64,000 nucleotides of DNA. Origin: Neisseria sp. MVDL19-042950. Lineage in GTDB: Bacteria > Pseudomonadota > Gammaproteobacteria > Burkholderiales > Neisseriaceae. Position 1 is the stretch's first letter; each line of letters starts with the position of its first letter. Both the position numbers and the translations under genes were made by a program. The stretch is taken from contig NZ_JAUKWH010000006.1 in NCBI RefSeq assembly GCF_030504625.1, positions 1 to 64,000 of the forward strand, written 5' to 3'. The notes under the pieces were generated by a model. It was not told where the DNA came from. It did no database searches and saw only the letters and a program-made list of their open reading frames with translations. Shown piece by piece: positions 8,445 to 17,411 of the stretch.

Positions 8445-9281
8445 TCAATTTACTGGGGATTTTCCAACAGATGCAGCCGGTGAGCTGCCGCGTAAAAACC
8501 AATACATCACGGGCACCAAATACAGCAGCCACGCCAAAACCTCGCCTTGGGTCGGGTGGTCGGTGTAGCCGAAAAAGCCGCCGAGCAATACGCCCAGCGG
8601 GCTGTCTTCGTGCAGGATATGGGAAATGTCGAAAACGATGGTTTGCAGATGGTTCCATACACCCGCTTCATGCAGCGCGCGCAACGAACCGGCCAGCAAA
8701 CCGGCGGCGACGATGATGAGGAACACGCCCGTCCAGCGGAAAAATCTCGCCAAATTCAGACGCATGCCGCCCTGATAAATCAACGCACCGATTACAACCG
8801 CCGCCGCCAAACCCAGCACCGCGCCCGCAGGCATTTGCCAGCTCGGGCTTTGCTGGAATACGGCGAGCAGGAAAAACACGCTCTCCAAACCTTCGCGCGC
8901 CACCGCCAGAAAAGCCATGCCCACCAATGCCCAGCCTTGACCGCTGCCGCGGTTTAAGGCCGTCTGAACCGAATCGTGCAGATGCTGCTTCATGGAGCGC
9001 GCCGCTTTCTGCATCCACAAAATCATGTAAGTCAGCATGGCAACGGCCACCAGCCCGATGATGCCGACCACGAATTCCTGCTGTTTTTGCGGAATTTCGC
9101 CGGTGGCGGTATGGATGCCGTAGCCCAACAGCAGACACATCAACGCGGCGGAGAGCGCACCCAGCCATACTTTCGGCATCAAATGGCCGTTGCCCGACTG
9201 GTGTAAAAATCCGGCCACAATGCCGACAATCAGCGCGGCTTCAATGCCTTCGCGCAGCATAATCAGGAAAGCAATAAACAT
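8445..9281 (-). CDS. efeU: EfeU, FTR1-family iron permease
   Basis: 278 residues with about seven hydrophobic helices. Both REGxE iron-binding motifs are present: [12 protein letters not shown] near the N-terminus and [12 protein letters not shown] in helix 4. Inner-membrane iron permease of the EfeUOB system and first gene of the operon, transcribed leftward. The N-terminus [17 protein letters not shown] is typical of the family, so the start at 9281 is sound. No frameshift like that of E. coli K-12 efeU is present. Confidence 0.93.
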   Translation of the reverse strand: MFIAFLIMLREGIEAALIVGIVAGFLHQSGNGHLMPKVWLGALSAALMCLLLGYGIHTATGEIPQKQQEFVVGIIGLVAVAMLTYMILWMQKAARSMKQHLHDSVQTALNRGSGQGWALVGMAFLAVAREGLESVFFLLAVFQQSPSWQMPAGAVLGLAAAVVIGALIYQGGMRLNLARFFRWTGVFLIIVAAGLLAGSLRALHEAGVWNHLQTIVFDISHILHEDSPLGVLLGGFFGYTDHPTQGEVLAWLLYLVPVMYWFLRGSSPAASVGKSPVN

Positions 9282-9351
9282 AATTTTACTTTGTAAATCA
9301 ATGTTATATGAATCAAGATTATTAATTTTATATGCCTATTTAAATAGAAAT

Positions 9352-9372
9352 GCAAATAATTTTGATTATTGC
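9352..9372 (-). promoter_or_regulatory. Possible Fur box upstream of efeU
   Basis: GCAAATAATTTTGATTATTGC is an imperfect palindrome in an AT-rich stretch 70 bp upstream of efeU. It has the ATTATT/AATAAT half-sites of Fur operators but departs from the consensus. Iron control of efeUOB by Fur is known in enterobacteria; here it is a guess. Confidence 0.3.
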
Positions 9373-9551
9373 GTTTGAGAGCAAGATGAAAGGTTGGTTC
9401 CTGAAACGTCGGCATGAAGGGGGAAGAGCGGGGCTGAATCGGAAGGGGAAGAGAAAGTGGAGCGGTGTTTGATGCAGTGCTTAACGGATTGAAGCAAGGT
9501 ATCGCGCGGATACCTTGCCTATACTGACGGAGCTTGGCTCGGGCGGCGGTT

Positions 9552-10601
9552 TTAAAACAATGCTTCCACCCGCACCAATACGCCGGGGTGGTGGCTGCGG
9601 TTTTCATTGCGGTTGTTGAGGTAGTTCAACTCGGTTTGCACAAACAGCCATTCGCGCCAAACGGGTTGCCGCCAGCTCACAAACGGGCCGTAGCTGTTGA
9701 GCTTGGCTTTTTTGTTTTTGATTTCGCCGCCGCTGTAAACGCCGTAATTCAGGCGTTTGTTTTTCGGGAAATCATGTTGGCGGTAAAGGCTGTTGCCCCA
9801 CGACCAGTTTTCATGCTTTTCGTCGTTGGCGTATTGAACGTGCAAGTGGTTGGCGATAAAAGGCTTTTCGGAAGGCGCATGGCGTACTTCCCAGTTGGTG
9901 CGCACATAATGTTTGCTGTCTATGCCGTAGCGGTAAATCTGTTCGAGCCGCGTGTTGAAATCGCCGCCGAGCCGCCAGTCTTTGCTGCCTTTCAAGCGCA
10001 CGTAAAGATCGTTGCCGGAACGGATACCGATATCGGCATCGGTGTCGATACCGGTGTATTTGCCGATGTCGGACCAGCGCAAGGCCAGAGAAGAGTTGCT
10101 TTCGCGGGTTTGGGTTTTATCGAAAGTTTTGTTTTGATGGATATTTTCATCGTATAAGTGGCCGGTTTTCTGCGGCTGGTTGTCCAAAGAATCATCACCG
10201 AACACCACGTTGAGGCGTTTTTGCAGCACAGGCAGTTTTACTTTGCCTCGGATGCGCGGTTTTACCGAAAAATCATCGTATCGGTTCCATTCGGTATCAA
10301 TCAGGATACGCAGGTTGGCGGAGGCCGGGTCGTTGGGATCGGGCGTGCCGAACCAGTCATCCATCGCATGCGCCCACCCGCGGATGGTGGTTTGAACGTC
10401 TTTGCGGCGGCGGTCTACCCAAGTATTGTTTTCAGGTGTTTCGGGAGTAGGCTGCGGTTGGACAATCAGTACATAAACAGGTTGTTCTTCAACGACGGCT
10501 GTTTCGGCAAGTGCTTCTGCCGCAGGTGCGTTTTCGGCCCAAGCGGCAGCAGTTGCGATGCCGGCTATCAGGCCGAAGGAAAGGTGGCGGATTAGTTTCA
10601 T
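9552..10601 (-). CDS. Putative outer-membrane beta-barrel protein, unknown function
   Basis: 349 residues. A Sec signal peptide (MKLIRHLSFGLIAGIATAAAWA) is followed by an Ala/Pro/Glu-rich linker and then a long region of alternating polar and hydrophobic residues rich in aromatics (WRLGGDFNTRLEQIYRYG and similar). The chain ends VRVEALF; a C-terminal Phe is the usual Bam recognition signal of outer-membrane barrels. I do not recognise a specific family beyond neisserial conserved hypothetical. It stands alone, divergent from the next gene, and the intervening gap carries three DUS copies. It could be a small-molecule channel or a structural barrel; nothing in the sequence decides this. Confidence 0.7.
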   Translation of the reverse strand: MKLIRHLSFGLIAGIATAAAWAENAPAAEALAETAVVEEQPVYVLIVQPQPTPETPENNTWVDRRRKDVQTTIRGWAHAMDDWFGTPDPNDPASANLRILIDTEWNRYDDFSVKPRIRGKVKLPVLQKRLNVVFGDDSLDNQPQKTGHLYDENIHQNKTFDKTQTRESNSSLALRWSDIGKYTGIDTDADIGIRSGNDLYVRLKGSKDWRLGGDFNTRLEQIYRYGIDSKHYVRTNWEVRHAPSEKPFIANHLHVQYANDEKHENWSWGNSLYRQHDFPKNKRLNYGVYSGGEIKNKKAKLNSYGPFVSWRQPVWREWLFVQTELNYLNNRNENRSHHPGVLVRVEALF

Positions 10602-10766
10602 GATCTATGCTCCTATGAGTGTAGGTAGCATACTAAATTTATACGGCATTTGCCATAAGGCCGTTCAGACGGCCTATCGCGTCAATTCTGGTATAACCGC
10701 CGAGGCCGTCTGAAAACAAGCCTATGCTAGAATAACGCTTTATTTTCAGACGGCCTCATACCGATA

Positions 10767-12125
10767 ATGCTCAACCCACACCGCCAGCTTACCGAACTCG
10801 TGCGCCTGCTTCAGGAACGCAGCTACATTTTCCCTGCCGACCCGCAACCCATCACCGAAGCCCTGCGCCACGCCGACGGCAATCCCGAAACCAAACTCAA
10901 CCGCCGCGCCGAAATGATCGACAGCGACCACAAGCTGCAAGACAGCCTCGCCCGCGTCCGCAGCCTGTTTGCATGGCTGCTGCTGGCGGCTACCGTGTTT
11001 TGGCTGGTGAGCGGATTTGCCGGCACCGTTACCCTAATGCAGCAATCGGGGCTGAACTTCTTTTTCGTGTTGGCAGGCGTACTCGGTTTGCACACCCTGA
11101 TGCTGCTGGTGTGGCTTGCCGCCGTAGGCATGCGCTTCAAACCCAACGGATTTTTCGCCAATCCCGCCATGTGGATACGCGGCAAAGACCCCGTCAACCA
11201 AGCCATTTTGCGCCTGTATAGCGACGAATGGAGCAAACCCGCCACCCGCTGGCTGATCGGCCAAACCACCCACCGCCTGTGGCTGGCGACCCTGCTCGGC
11301 ATGCTCGCCGCCGTCGTGCTGCTGCTCACCGTGCGCCAATACACCTTCAATTGGGAAAGCACCCTGTTGAGCGACGGCACCTTCGTTAAAGCCGTGCAGG
11401 TTTTATCATGGCTGCCCGCCAAACTCGGCTTTCCCGTGCCCGATACCGAGGCCGTCTTAAACAGCCGTCTGAACAACGACATCACCGCCTCCCGACAATG
11501 GGGGGGCCTCTTAATCGGCAGCATCATCTGCTACGGTCTGCTGCCGCGCTTCGCCGCATGGCTCGTATGCAAAATCCTTTCCCGCCGCACCCAAAGCCCG
11601 CTGCCGCTTGAAAAACCCTATTACCAACAAATCATCCAACAATGGCAGCAGCGCGTCGTCGATGCCGACACCCAAAGCGAAACCGTTACCGCCGTCGTCC
11701 CCAAAATCAGCCTCAACCAATCCCCCAAATGGGCCGTGATGCTCGATGCCGAATGGCCCGACAAAACATGGTTCAAACACATCTTAGGACAAGATTGGCT
11801 CGACAAAGGCACCGCCGACAGCCGCGATGCCGTGGCCGTCTTAAAAAACGAATTGCAGACACAGCCCGCACAACTGCTGATCGGCATCCGCGCCCGCAGC
11901 GTGCCCGACCGCGGCATCCTGCGCCAAATCACCGCTCTGGCCGAAGCCGCACAAGGCGGAGCAGTGGTGCAATTGCTGGTGGAAAAAGACTTTTCAGACG
12001 GCCTCGAAGACTATTTAAGTCAATGGCACGCAGCCCTAACCGAACGCAGTTTGCCGTGGTTGGATCCTGCTGGGGTTAGCCAGCGGGAGCGGTTGGAGAT
12101 AAGTCAAAATGTATTTGATGTATGA
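10767..12125 (+). CDS. DUF2868 membrane protein
   Basis: 452 residues. Four predicted transmembrane segments: a pair at about 70-130 (LFAWLLLAATVFWLVSGFAG, then FFFVLAGVLGLHTLMLLVWL), one near 180, and one near 255. A soluble C-terminal half follows. The pattern fits DUF2868, which in many beta-proteobacteria lies directly before a DUF3482 GTPase; together they may form a membrane-associated GTPase module of unknown role. Here that GTPase begins 823 bp later because an AT-rich gene lies between them. The last ten codons (EISQNVFDV) fall in AT-rich sequence, so the native C-terminus may have been replaced. Confidence 0.82.
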   Translation: MLNPHRQLTELVRLLQERSYIFPADPQPITEALRHADGNPETKLNRRAEMIDSDHKLQDSLARVRSLFAWLLLAATVFWLVSGFAGTVTLMQQSGLNFFFVLAGVLGLHTLMLLVWLAAVGMRFKPNGFFANPAMWIRGKDPVNQAILRLYSDEWSKPATRWLIGQTTHRLWLATLLGMLAAVVLLLTVRQYTFNWESTLLSDGTFVKAVQVLSWLPAKLGFPVPDTEAVLNSRLNNDITASRQWGGLLIGSIICYGLLPRFAAWLVCKILSRRTQSPLPLEKPYYQQIIQQWQQRVVDADTQSETVTAVVPKISLNQSPKWAVMLDAEWPDKTWFKHILGQDWLDKGTADSRDAVAVLKNELQTQPAQLLIGIRARSVPDRGILRQITALAEAAQGGAVVQLLVEKDFSDGLEDYLSQWHAALTERSLPWLDPAGVSQRERLEISQNVFDV

Positions 12126-12188
12126 AATATAAATTATTCAATGACTTATATGTAATGGCTTTTATTTGTAAATTTGAAAGGATACTGC

Positions 12189-12866
12189 ATGTTTTGCATC
12201 GTGAATGAATATGTTCTAAGCCAATTAGATAATTTGAGCAGGGATTACACTTGGGATAAATTTCGACTTGATAGTTTGCCAGAAGGAGTGCATATAAACA
12301 TAGATCAGAATTGGGATTTAGCTAAGAAAAATCTTCAATTACGTCAGCAACTACATGAGCATTGGAAAGTTTCTTCTTTGGAGAAAAGGGAAAAGTTGGC
12401 AAAATGGTATGTTAAAAATTGGGGTGGTATTCGTACAAATGATAAAAATACGATAAGTGGCTATGCGGAGTTAGAACCACAAGACTTAATCAAACGAAAA
12501 GGAATAACAGGTATTTCATCTTGGTCTAAAGTTCTGAGTATTGTAGAACCTCGAACCTACGCAATATTTGACTCTAGAGTCGCTTTTTCATTGAATGCAT
12601 TATTATTGCAAGGGAAATATAAATCAAAGTTTTTTCCAGTTTTATCGAGTCGTAATACAAAAATAGCAGAAGCGTCTGATAAATTTAAACTTATGAAAAA
12701 AAACAATCGGAAGCAATATCAGTCAATGCCATCTAAAGATGTTTATTACAATTATTTAAAACTATTGAAAGAGGTGGCGATTGCTTGTGACACTTCTATT
12801 CAAGAAGTTGAAATGTTGTTGTTTGCTCACACTGAAGTTTTGGCAGATGTTGTATTGGATATTTGA
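12189..12866 (+). CDS. Uncharacterised AT-rich gene inserted between DUF2868 and DUF3482 genes
   Basis: 225 residues from ATG 12189. A good AAAGGA site at 12177-12182 decides this start over an upstream TTG. There is no signal peptide or membrane helix. The central motif ITGISSWSKVLSIVEPRTYA followed by IFDSRVAFSLNAL recalls the helix-hairpin and catalytic-loop region of OGG/HhH-type DNA-glycosylase-fold proteins. I cannot confirm the family and offer no firm function. Its base composition is far more AT-rich than both neighbours, and AT-rich spacer flanks it on both sides, so it looks horizontally acquired. No transposase or integrase is adjacent. A DNA-repair-like or defence role is possible but unproven. 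Confidence 0.75.
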   Translation: MFCIVNEYVLSQLDNLSRDYTWDKFRLDSLPEGVHINIDQNWDLAKKNLQLRQQLHEHWKVSSLEKREKLAKWYVKNWGGIRTNDKNTISGYAELEPQDLIKRKGITGISSWSKVLSIVEPRTYAIFDSRVAFSLNALLLQGKYKSKFFPVLSSRNTKIAEASDKFKLMKKNNRKQYQSMPSKDVYYNYLKLLKEVAIACDTSIQEVEMLLFAHTEVLADVVLDI

Positions 12867-12947
12867 CTTGCTGATAACAATACTTGATCTATTGTTATTT
12901 AAATTGTTCAAATTAGCATAGTAATAAATTCATATAATTAAATAGTT

Positions 12948-14276
12948 ATGCAAAATCCCCTATCTCTAGCCGTCGTCGGCCACACCAACACCGGTAAAAC
13001 CTCTCTGCTGCGTACTTTGCTGCGCGACAGTCAGTTCGGCGAAGTTAAAAACGCGCCCGCCACCACGCGCCATGTGGAAGAGGCGGCGATTAGCGACGGC
13101 AGCAATACGCTGGTTTACCTTTACGACACGCCCGGTTTGGAAGATGCGGGCGGTGTGCTGGATTGGTTGGAAGCCAATACTTCCGGCCGTTCAGACGGCA
13201 TCGAGCGTTTACAGCAGTTTCTCGACAGCCCCGAAGCGGCGGGCGATTTCAATCAGGAAGCCAAAGTGCTGCGCCAGCTTTTGCAGAGCGATATGGCTTT
13301 GTATGTGGTGGATGCGCGCGAGCCGGTGTTGAACAAATATAAAGACGAGCTGACCGTGCTTTCGTGGTGCGCCAAACCCGTGATGCCCGTATTCAACTTT
13401 ATCGAAGGGCAGGATTTAAGCGAATGGACAACTATGCTGGCACGGCGCGGGCTGCATGTTTACAGCGGATTCGATACCGTCGCCTTTGATTTTGAAGGCG
13501 AAATCCGCTTGTGGGACAATCTCGCCACCATGCTGCCCGAACGCGATACGCTCGACCGCTTGATGGGGATGCGCCGCCGCGAATGGCAGAAACTCGACAG
13601 CGATGCCAAACACGATATCGCCCATTTTCTGCTTGATGTTGCTGCGTATAAACAGGAAATCGACGAAGACGACAACCCCGAGCCGGTATTGCAAACCATG
13701 CAGGCCGCCGTGCGCCAGTTGGAACGCCAGCTTCAACAGCAGTTGTTCCAAACCTACCGTTTTTACCACAGCGAAATCGACACGGGCGAATGGGCGTTGA
13801 AAGAATTCCGCCAAGACCCGTTTGACGCGGATTTGCTCAAAGAATACGGCATCCGCACCGGCACGGGCGCAGCCACGGGCGCGTTAATCGGCTTGGGCGT
13901 GGACATGGTAACGCTGGGCGGTTCGCTCGGTTTGGGCACGGCCATCGGCGGCGTGCTTGGCGGTGTGCTGCCGAACATGCAAACCATCAGCGATAAATTA
14001 TCCGGCATTCAAACGCTGCATATCGACCCTGAAACCATCACATTACTGGCCGCCCGCGCTTTGGATTTGCTGAACGCGCTGCAAAAACGCGGCCATGCGG
14101 CACAAGCCCAGATTCAGATGTTGAGCGGCAAAACGCCGTGGCAGCCTTCCAAACTGCCGTCTGAATTGAATAAAGCCAGAAGCCAGCCGAAGTGGTCTTC
14201 TTTGAATACGCATTTGCCGGAGCAAAGCCGGCGCGAGCGGGCGGAAGCGGCGAAGGGATTGGCGAAGAAGTTGTAA
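12948..14276 (+). CDS. DUF3482 GTPase (Era/TrmE-like G domain)
   Basis: 442 residues. The G1 P-loop GHTNTGKTS is at residues 11-19, and the G3 DTPG motif lies near residue 60. An alpha-helical DUF3482 region follows, with a glycine-rich hydrophobic hairpin (GTGAATGALIGLGVD and GLGTAIGGVLGGVLP) around 305-345 that could insert in membrane. The usual partner is the DUF2868 protein upstream. No ribosome site is visible ahead of the ATG (TAATTAAATAGTTATG), which fits loss of the native leader when the AT-rich gene was inserted. The cellular role of the pair is unknown. Confidence 0.85.
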   Translation: MQNPLSLAVVGHTNTGKTSLLRTLLRDSQFGEVKNAPATTRHVEEAAISDGSNTLVYLYDTPGLEDAGGVLDWLEANTSGRSDGIERLQQFLDSPEAAGDFNQEAKVLRQLLQSDMALYVVDAREPVLNKYKDELTVLSWCAKPVMPVFNFIEGQDLSEWTTMLARRGLHVYSGFDTVAFDFEGEIRLWDNLATMLPERDTLDRLMGMRRREWQKLDSDAKHDIAHFLLDVAAYKQEIDEDDNPEPVLQTMQAAVRQLERQLQQQLFQTYRFYHSEIDTGEWALKEFRQDPFDADLLKEYGIRTGTGAATGALIGLGVDMVTLGGSLGLGTAIGGVLGGVLPNMQTISDKLSGIQTLHIDPETITLLAARALDLLNALQKRGHAAQAQIQMLSGKTPWQPSKLPSELNKARSQPKWSSLNTHLPEQSRRERAEAAKGLAKKL

Positions 14277-14455
14277 AAAAACGGATATTTTCAAATTGGA
14301 ACAATTGTGCCCCAATAATTATTTTTAATGCATAAAATACTGAAATTTCAATGCTATAGGCATTTTTTGTTGTTAAAATCGAAAATAAAACAACATAAAT
14401 TTGTTGTTTTTATGGTACTTTTTTGGAGTAAATCGAACAAAACCGCAAAATGGAA

Positions 14456-14484
14456 TTGACCTGTTACGGAGATAAAGGCACAAT
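14456..14484 (+). promoter_or_regulatory. Promoter of the first sibling sRNA
   Basis: TTGACC (14456-14461) and CACAAT (14479-14484) are separated by 17 bp, about 7 nt ahead of the inferred RNA start. Confidence 0.55.
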
Positions 14485-14490
14485 GCTTTC

Positions 14491-14578
14491 CATCGAGTTG
14501 CTCAATGCAGCTTGATTTTTCTCCTCTATTTCTCCTTTGTAGACTTGGCGCATATCCCAAAGATATGCGCATTTTTTT
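14491..14578 (+). ncRNA. NmsR/RcoF-type sibling sRNA, copy 1
   Basis: A promoter-like element is followed by a CU-rich single-stranded region (TTTCTCCTCTATTTCTCC TTTGTAGACTTGG, in two overlapping anti-Shine-Dalgarno blocks). It ends with a perfect stem GCGCATATC/GATATGCGC and a T-tract at 14572-14578. The same CU-rich core with a different terminator stem recurs 300 bp downstream. Tandem sRNAs of this form are known in Neisseria as NmsRA/NmsRB (also RcoF1/RcoF2, NgncR_162/163). They bind ribosome sites of metabolic mRNAs such as propionate and citrate-cycle genes, with Hfq. The assignment is from memory of the motif and tandem layout; the 5' end is estimated. Confidence 0.78.
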
Positions 14579-14752
14579 GTCCGCTTGATTTGTTTTTTTA
14601 AGCCGGTTTTTTTTGCAAGACAAGAGGAGTGAAGAAGCTCTGATGTTGTCGGTTGGGGTTGGCTTTTGTTCGTAAATGGATATTTATTTTAGAAATAAAG
14701 CTACATAAAAAAATTAAAACGACCATATTAAGAAATATAATAAGAAAATATC

Positions 14753-14782
14753 TTGACGGTTATGGTGTTGGGCGTGCATAAT
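14753..14782 (+). promoter_or_regulatory. Promoter of the second sibling sRNA
   Basis: TTGACG (14753-14758) and CATAAT (14777-14782), 18 bp apart, in an AT-rich stretch just ahead of copy 2. Confidence 0.6.
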
Positions 14783-14787
14783 TCGCT

Positions 14788-14881
14788 CCGTTAGCTGGTT
14801 CGAGTAGTCAGTTAATAGTTTCTCCTCTATTTCTCCTTTGTAGACTTGGCACACATTCTACGGAATGTGTGCATTTTTTTT
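14788..14881 (+). ncRNA. NmsR/RcoF-type sibling sRNA, copy 2
   Basis: The 32-nt CU-rich core is the same as in copy 1. It is followed by its own stem GCACACATTC/GAATGTGTGC and a run of seven to eight T residues. The 5' part (GCTCCGTTAGCTGG, CGAGTAGTCAG) differs from copy 1. Separate promoters and terminators imply independent transcription of two RNAs with a shared seed, as in the known neisserial pair. Confidence 0.8.
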
Positions 14882-15091
14882 CCGATATTTTCCGATTTAT
14901 CCTCTAAGTTGTATTGTTTCAGACGGCCTTTAATGGGCCGATTTTTTTGCGCAAAATTGTTGTCTAATTACTTAGTGGCAGGTTGGTGCAATGTTCGATA
15001 AACAACATTTTTCCATGCGTTCTGTTCGGGCTATATCAAGCCTTTCAAACACGTTAAAATACATAATGTTTTTCAGACGGCCTTATTTGTT

Positions 15092-15313
15092 ATGTCGGCA
15101 CTTACAGAATTAATTGAAACCGAATCGCCCGCCATTGTTGCCGAAACATTGGATTTTTTCCTGCATGAATGTAGCATCGACGAAGCTCCGAGTGCGGAGG
15201 AAGTGGCAAAGTGGCGCGATATCCTGCGCCGGCGCGAAGGTAAATTTGTGCGTTTGGCCGAGATTTGCCAAACTTGGTTGGAAGAGGAGGGGGAAGACGC
15301 AGACATCGGATAA
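15092..15313 (+). CDS. Small conserved-type hypothetical protein
   Basis: 73 residues, acidic and helical, with no signal peptide or membrane segment. The start MSALTELIETESP follows a DUS copy, and codon use matches the neighbours. It ends 66 bp before the VanZ-like gene, so the two may be cotranscribed. No family recognised. Confidence 0.6.
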   Translation: MSALTELIETESPAIVAETLDFFLHECSIDEAPSAEEVAKWRDILRRREGKFVRLAEICQTWLEEEGEDADIG

Positions 15314-15379
15314 GCGGTGCTTTTGCAAGATTTTATCCGGTTTGCTGTTTTTAATACTGACTAATGGTATTTGCCGCTT

Positions 15380-15754
15380 ATGAACATTCCCGCCAATAAA
15401 TTTTCTCTGTTTGCATTGCTGTGGTTTGCGGCGGGGGTATATTTTTTGATATTCCGAGAGGCTGACGGCTCCGTACCGCCGTTTGCACATTTTGATAAAG
15501 CGGCGCATTTCGCTTTGTTTTTTGCCCAAATCTGGTTGTGTGCCAAAGCCTTTATGAGTGAACGCCGACCGATTCCTTATATTGCATTGCTGGTTGTTGC
15601 CGCTTTGCTGGCTGTGGCAAGCGAGGCGGCGCAGGCGATGTTTACCCAAACCCGCGAGGGCAGCGCAGCCGATGCTTTGGCTGATATCGCCGGAGCGGCA
15701 ACGGCCTTGTGGTTGGCGCGGAAAGTGGGTGCAAATAAGCCGGAATCATCATAA
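15380..15754 (+). CDS. VanZ-like small membrane protein
   Basis: 124 residues from ATG 15380 (a TTG at 15371 is also in frame but less likely). Three or four membrane helices: FSLFALLWFAAGVYFLIF, a segment after the motif HFDKAAHFALFFAQIWL, IALLVVAALLAVASEAAQA, and a last helix near ADIAGAATALWLARK. The conserved D-K-x-x-H-F pattern and the later Glu in the SEAAQ helix fit the VanZ family, a broad group of integral membrane proteins mostly without known function; a few confer teicoplanin tolerance. Nothing around it suggests glycopeptide resistance. Confidence 0.75.
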   Translation: MNIPANKFSLFALLWFAAGVYFLIFREADGSVPPFAHFDKAAHFALFFAQIWLCAKAFMSERRPIPYIALLVVAALLAVASEAAQAMFTQTREGSAADALADIAGAATALWLARKVGANKPESS

Positions 15755-15762
15755 AGAGGCTT

Positions 15763-15822
15763 CAGGCCGTCTGAAAACAAGCGTGGTGCAGTTTTTGCCG
15801 AGCAAATGTTTTCAGACGGCCT
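15763..15822. terminator. DUS-pair hairpin between vanZ-like gene and pepP
   Basis: AGGCCGTCTGAAAACA and TGTTTTCAGACGGCCT are inverted around a loop of about 26 nt. Confidence 0.65.
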
Positions 15823-15867
15823 CTGCTGTTTCTATTTATATTATGTTGGATAAGAAAGAATCATGTT

Positions 15868-17172
15868 ATGAAACCTTTTGCCGAACGCCGTGCCAAATTA
15901 CTGCAACAAATCGGCCGCGACAGCATTGCCGTGCTGTTTTCAGCACCTGAGCAGCGTCGCAGCAACGATACTTCGTTCCCTTTTCGCCAAGACAGTTATT
16001 TCCATTACCTTACCGGCTTTCCTGAAACCAAAGCCGCGTTGGTGCTCGACGGCACGGCGCAAACAAGTACGCTCTATTGCCGCGATAAAGATCCGTTACG
16101 CGAAACGTGGGACGGTTTCCGCTACGGCCCGGAAGCGGCACGTGAGGTTTTCGGTTTTGATGCGGCCCACAGCATCGACGAATGGTGCAACCATATTTCC
16201 GAAGCCCTTACCAACAAGCGCCGCTTATATGCGCTGTGGGGGCAATATTCCGAACAAGACTGCGTGCTGATGCAGCATTGGAGCCGCGTTCGGCAAGGGG
16301 CGGGGCAGCGTATTCAGGCCAATACTTATGCGCCCGACACGCTTGCCGATTTGTCGGTGTTGCTGGATGCGATGCGCTTAATCAAAGACGACAGCGAAAT
16401 CGATTTATTAAGGAAAGCGGGAGAAATCAGCGCGCTGGCGCATATCCGAGCCATGCAGAAAACCCGGCCGGGCATGGGTGAATTGCAGATCGAGGCGGAA
16501 ATATTGCATGAATTTATGCGCCACGGCGCACGTTTCCCTTCCTATAACACTATTGTTGCCGGCGGAAAAAATGCCTGCTGCCTGCACTATGTCGAAAATA
16601 AAGATTTGCTGAGAGACGGTGATTTGCTGCTGATTGACGCGGGGGCCGAATATCAGGGCTATGCGGGCGATATTACCCGTACGTTTCCGGTGAACGGCAA
16701 ATTCAACGCCGCCCAAAAAGATCTTTACGAAGTGGTGCTGGCGGCAAACAAAACCGCGATTGATGCGGTTAAACCCGGAACCAACTGGGCGGATATTCAC
16801 CGCAACGCTTTGGGCATTTTGGTGCAGGGCATGGTGGATCTCAAACTGTTGCAAGGTTCGGTGGAGGGCAATATCGAATCGAATGCCTACCAACGTTTTT
16901 ACATGCACGGTTTGGGGCATTGGGTGGGTTTGGATGTGCATGATGTCGGAGGCCGCTGGTTCAACGGCCAGCCCGTATTGCTGAAGCCGGGTATGTGCAC
17001 CACCATCGAACCCGGAATTTATGTGAATGCCGCCGCTGATGTGCCGGAAGCGTTCCATAATATCGGCATCCGCATTGAAGACAATGTTTGCGTAACGGCA
17101 AACGGCTGCGAAGTTTATACGGTTACCGTACCGAAAGAAGTTGCCGAAATTGAAGAAATCATGCGCGGTTGA
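15868..17172 (+). CDS. pepP: Xaa-Pro aminopeptidase (M24B)
   Basis: 434 residues, normal for the family. It removes an N-terminal residue that precedes proline. The N-terminal aminopeptidase-P domain holds the pattern DSYFHYLTGF near residue 45. The pita-bread catalytic domain carries the metal ligands: IDAGAEYQGYAGDITRTF (two Asp, near 254-267), HGLGHWVG (His, near 347), TIEPGIY (Glu) and GIRIEDN (Glu). Cytosolic, with no signal peptide. It is followed 12 bp later by a short hypothetical gene, probably in one transcript. Confidence 0.95.
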   Translation: MKPFAERRAKLLQQIGRDSIAVLFSAPEQRRSNDTSFPFRQDSYFHYLTGFPETKAALVLDGTAQTSTLYCRDKDPLRETWDGFRYGPEAAREVFGFDAAHSIDEWCNHISEALTNKRRLYALWGQYSEQDCVLMQHWSRVRQGAGQRIQANTYAPDTLADLSVLLDAMRLIKDDSEIDLLRKAGEISALAHIRAMQKTRPGMGELQIEAEILHEFMRHGARFPSYNTIVAGGKNACCLHYVENKDLLRDGDLLLIDAGAEYQGYAGDITRTFPVNGKFNAAQKDLYEVVLAANKTAIDAVKPGTNWADIHRNALGILVQGMVDLKLLQGSVEGNIESNAYQRFYMHGLGHWVGLDVHDVGGRWFNGQPVLLKPGMCTTIEPGIYVNAAADVPEAFHNIGIRIEDNVCVTANGCEVYTVTVPKEVAEIEEIMRG

Positions 17173-17184
17173 ACGGGAGGGAGT

Positions 17185-17385
17185 ATGAACCGGCAAACTA
17201 AAGAAACCGTACAAACCATACGCCGTCTGAAAAACGAACGTACGGACGAAGAACGTCTGCAAGGTTGGCAGGAGGTTTGTACGGCGAAAGGCTTGAGCGG
17301 CGAGTTTGCCGTGGCCGCAAAAATAGGCGGGCAGGCTTATACCGAAGAGCAGGTGAAAATGGTTGCCGAATTGTTCGGACGCTGA
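17185..17385 (+). CDS. Short hypothetical protein downstream of pepP
   Basis: 66 residues. A strong site (GGGAGGGAGT) precedes the ATG, 12 bp after pepP. Charged and soluble (MNRQTKETVQTIRRLKNERT...). No family recognised. The DUS-pair terminator at 17412-17441 closes the transcript. Confidence 0.65.
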   Translation: MNRQTKETVQTIRRLKNERTDEERLQGWQEVCTAKGLSGEFAVAAKIGGQAYTEEQVKMVAELFGR

Positions 17386-17411
17386 GGGCGGTTTATTGTT
17401 AAGCTGCACTC

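Noticed and set aside
8431-8658. N-terminal extension of efeO into the efeU gene
   Set aside because: The lipoprotein signal begins at 8430 with a good ribosome site (AAAGAGGTC); the upstream part overlaps efeU in another frame and has no signal.
16408-17409. A 333-codon open frame opposite pepP
   Set aside because: The plus-strand enzyme has all its metal-binding motifs; the antisense frame has none and starts within a DUS-rich gap.
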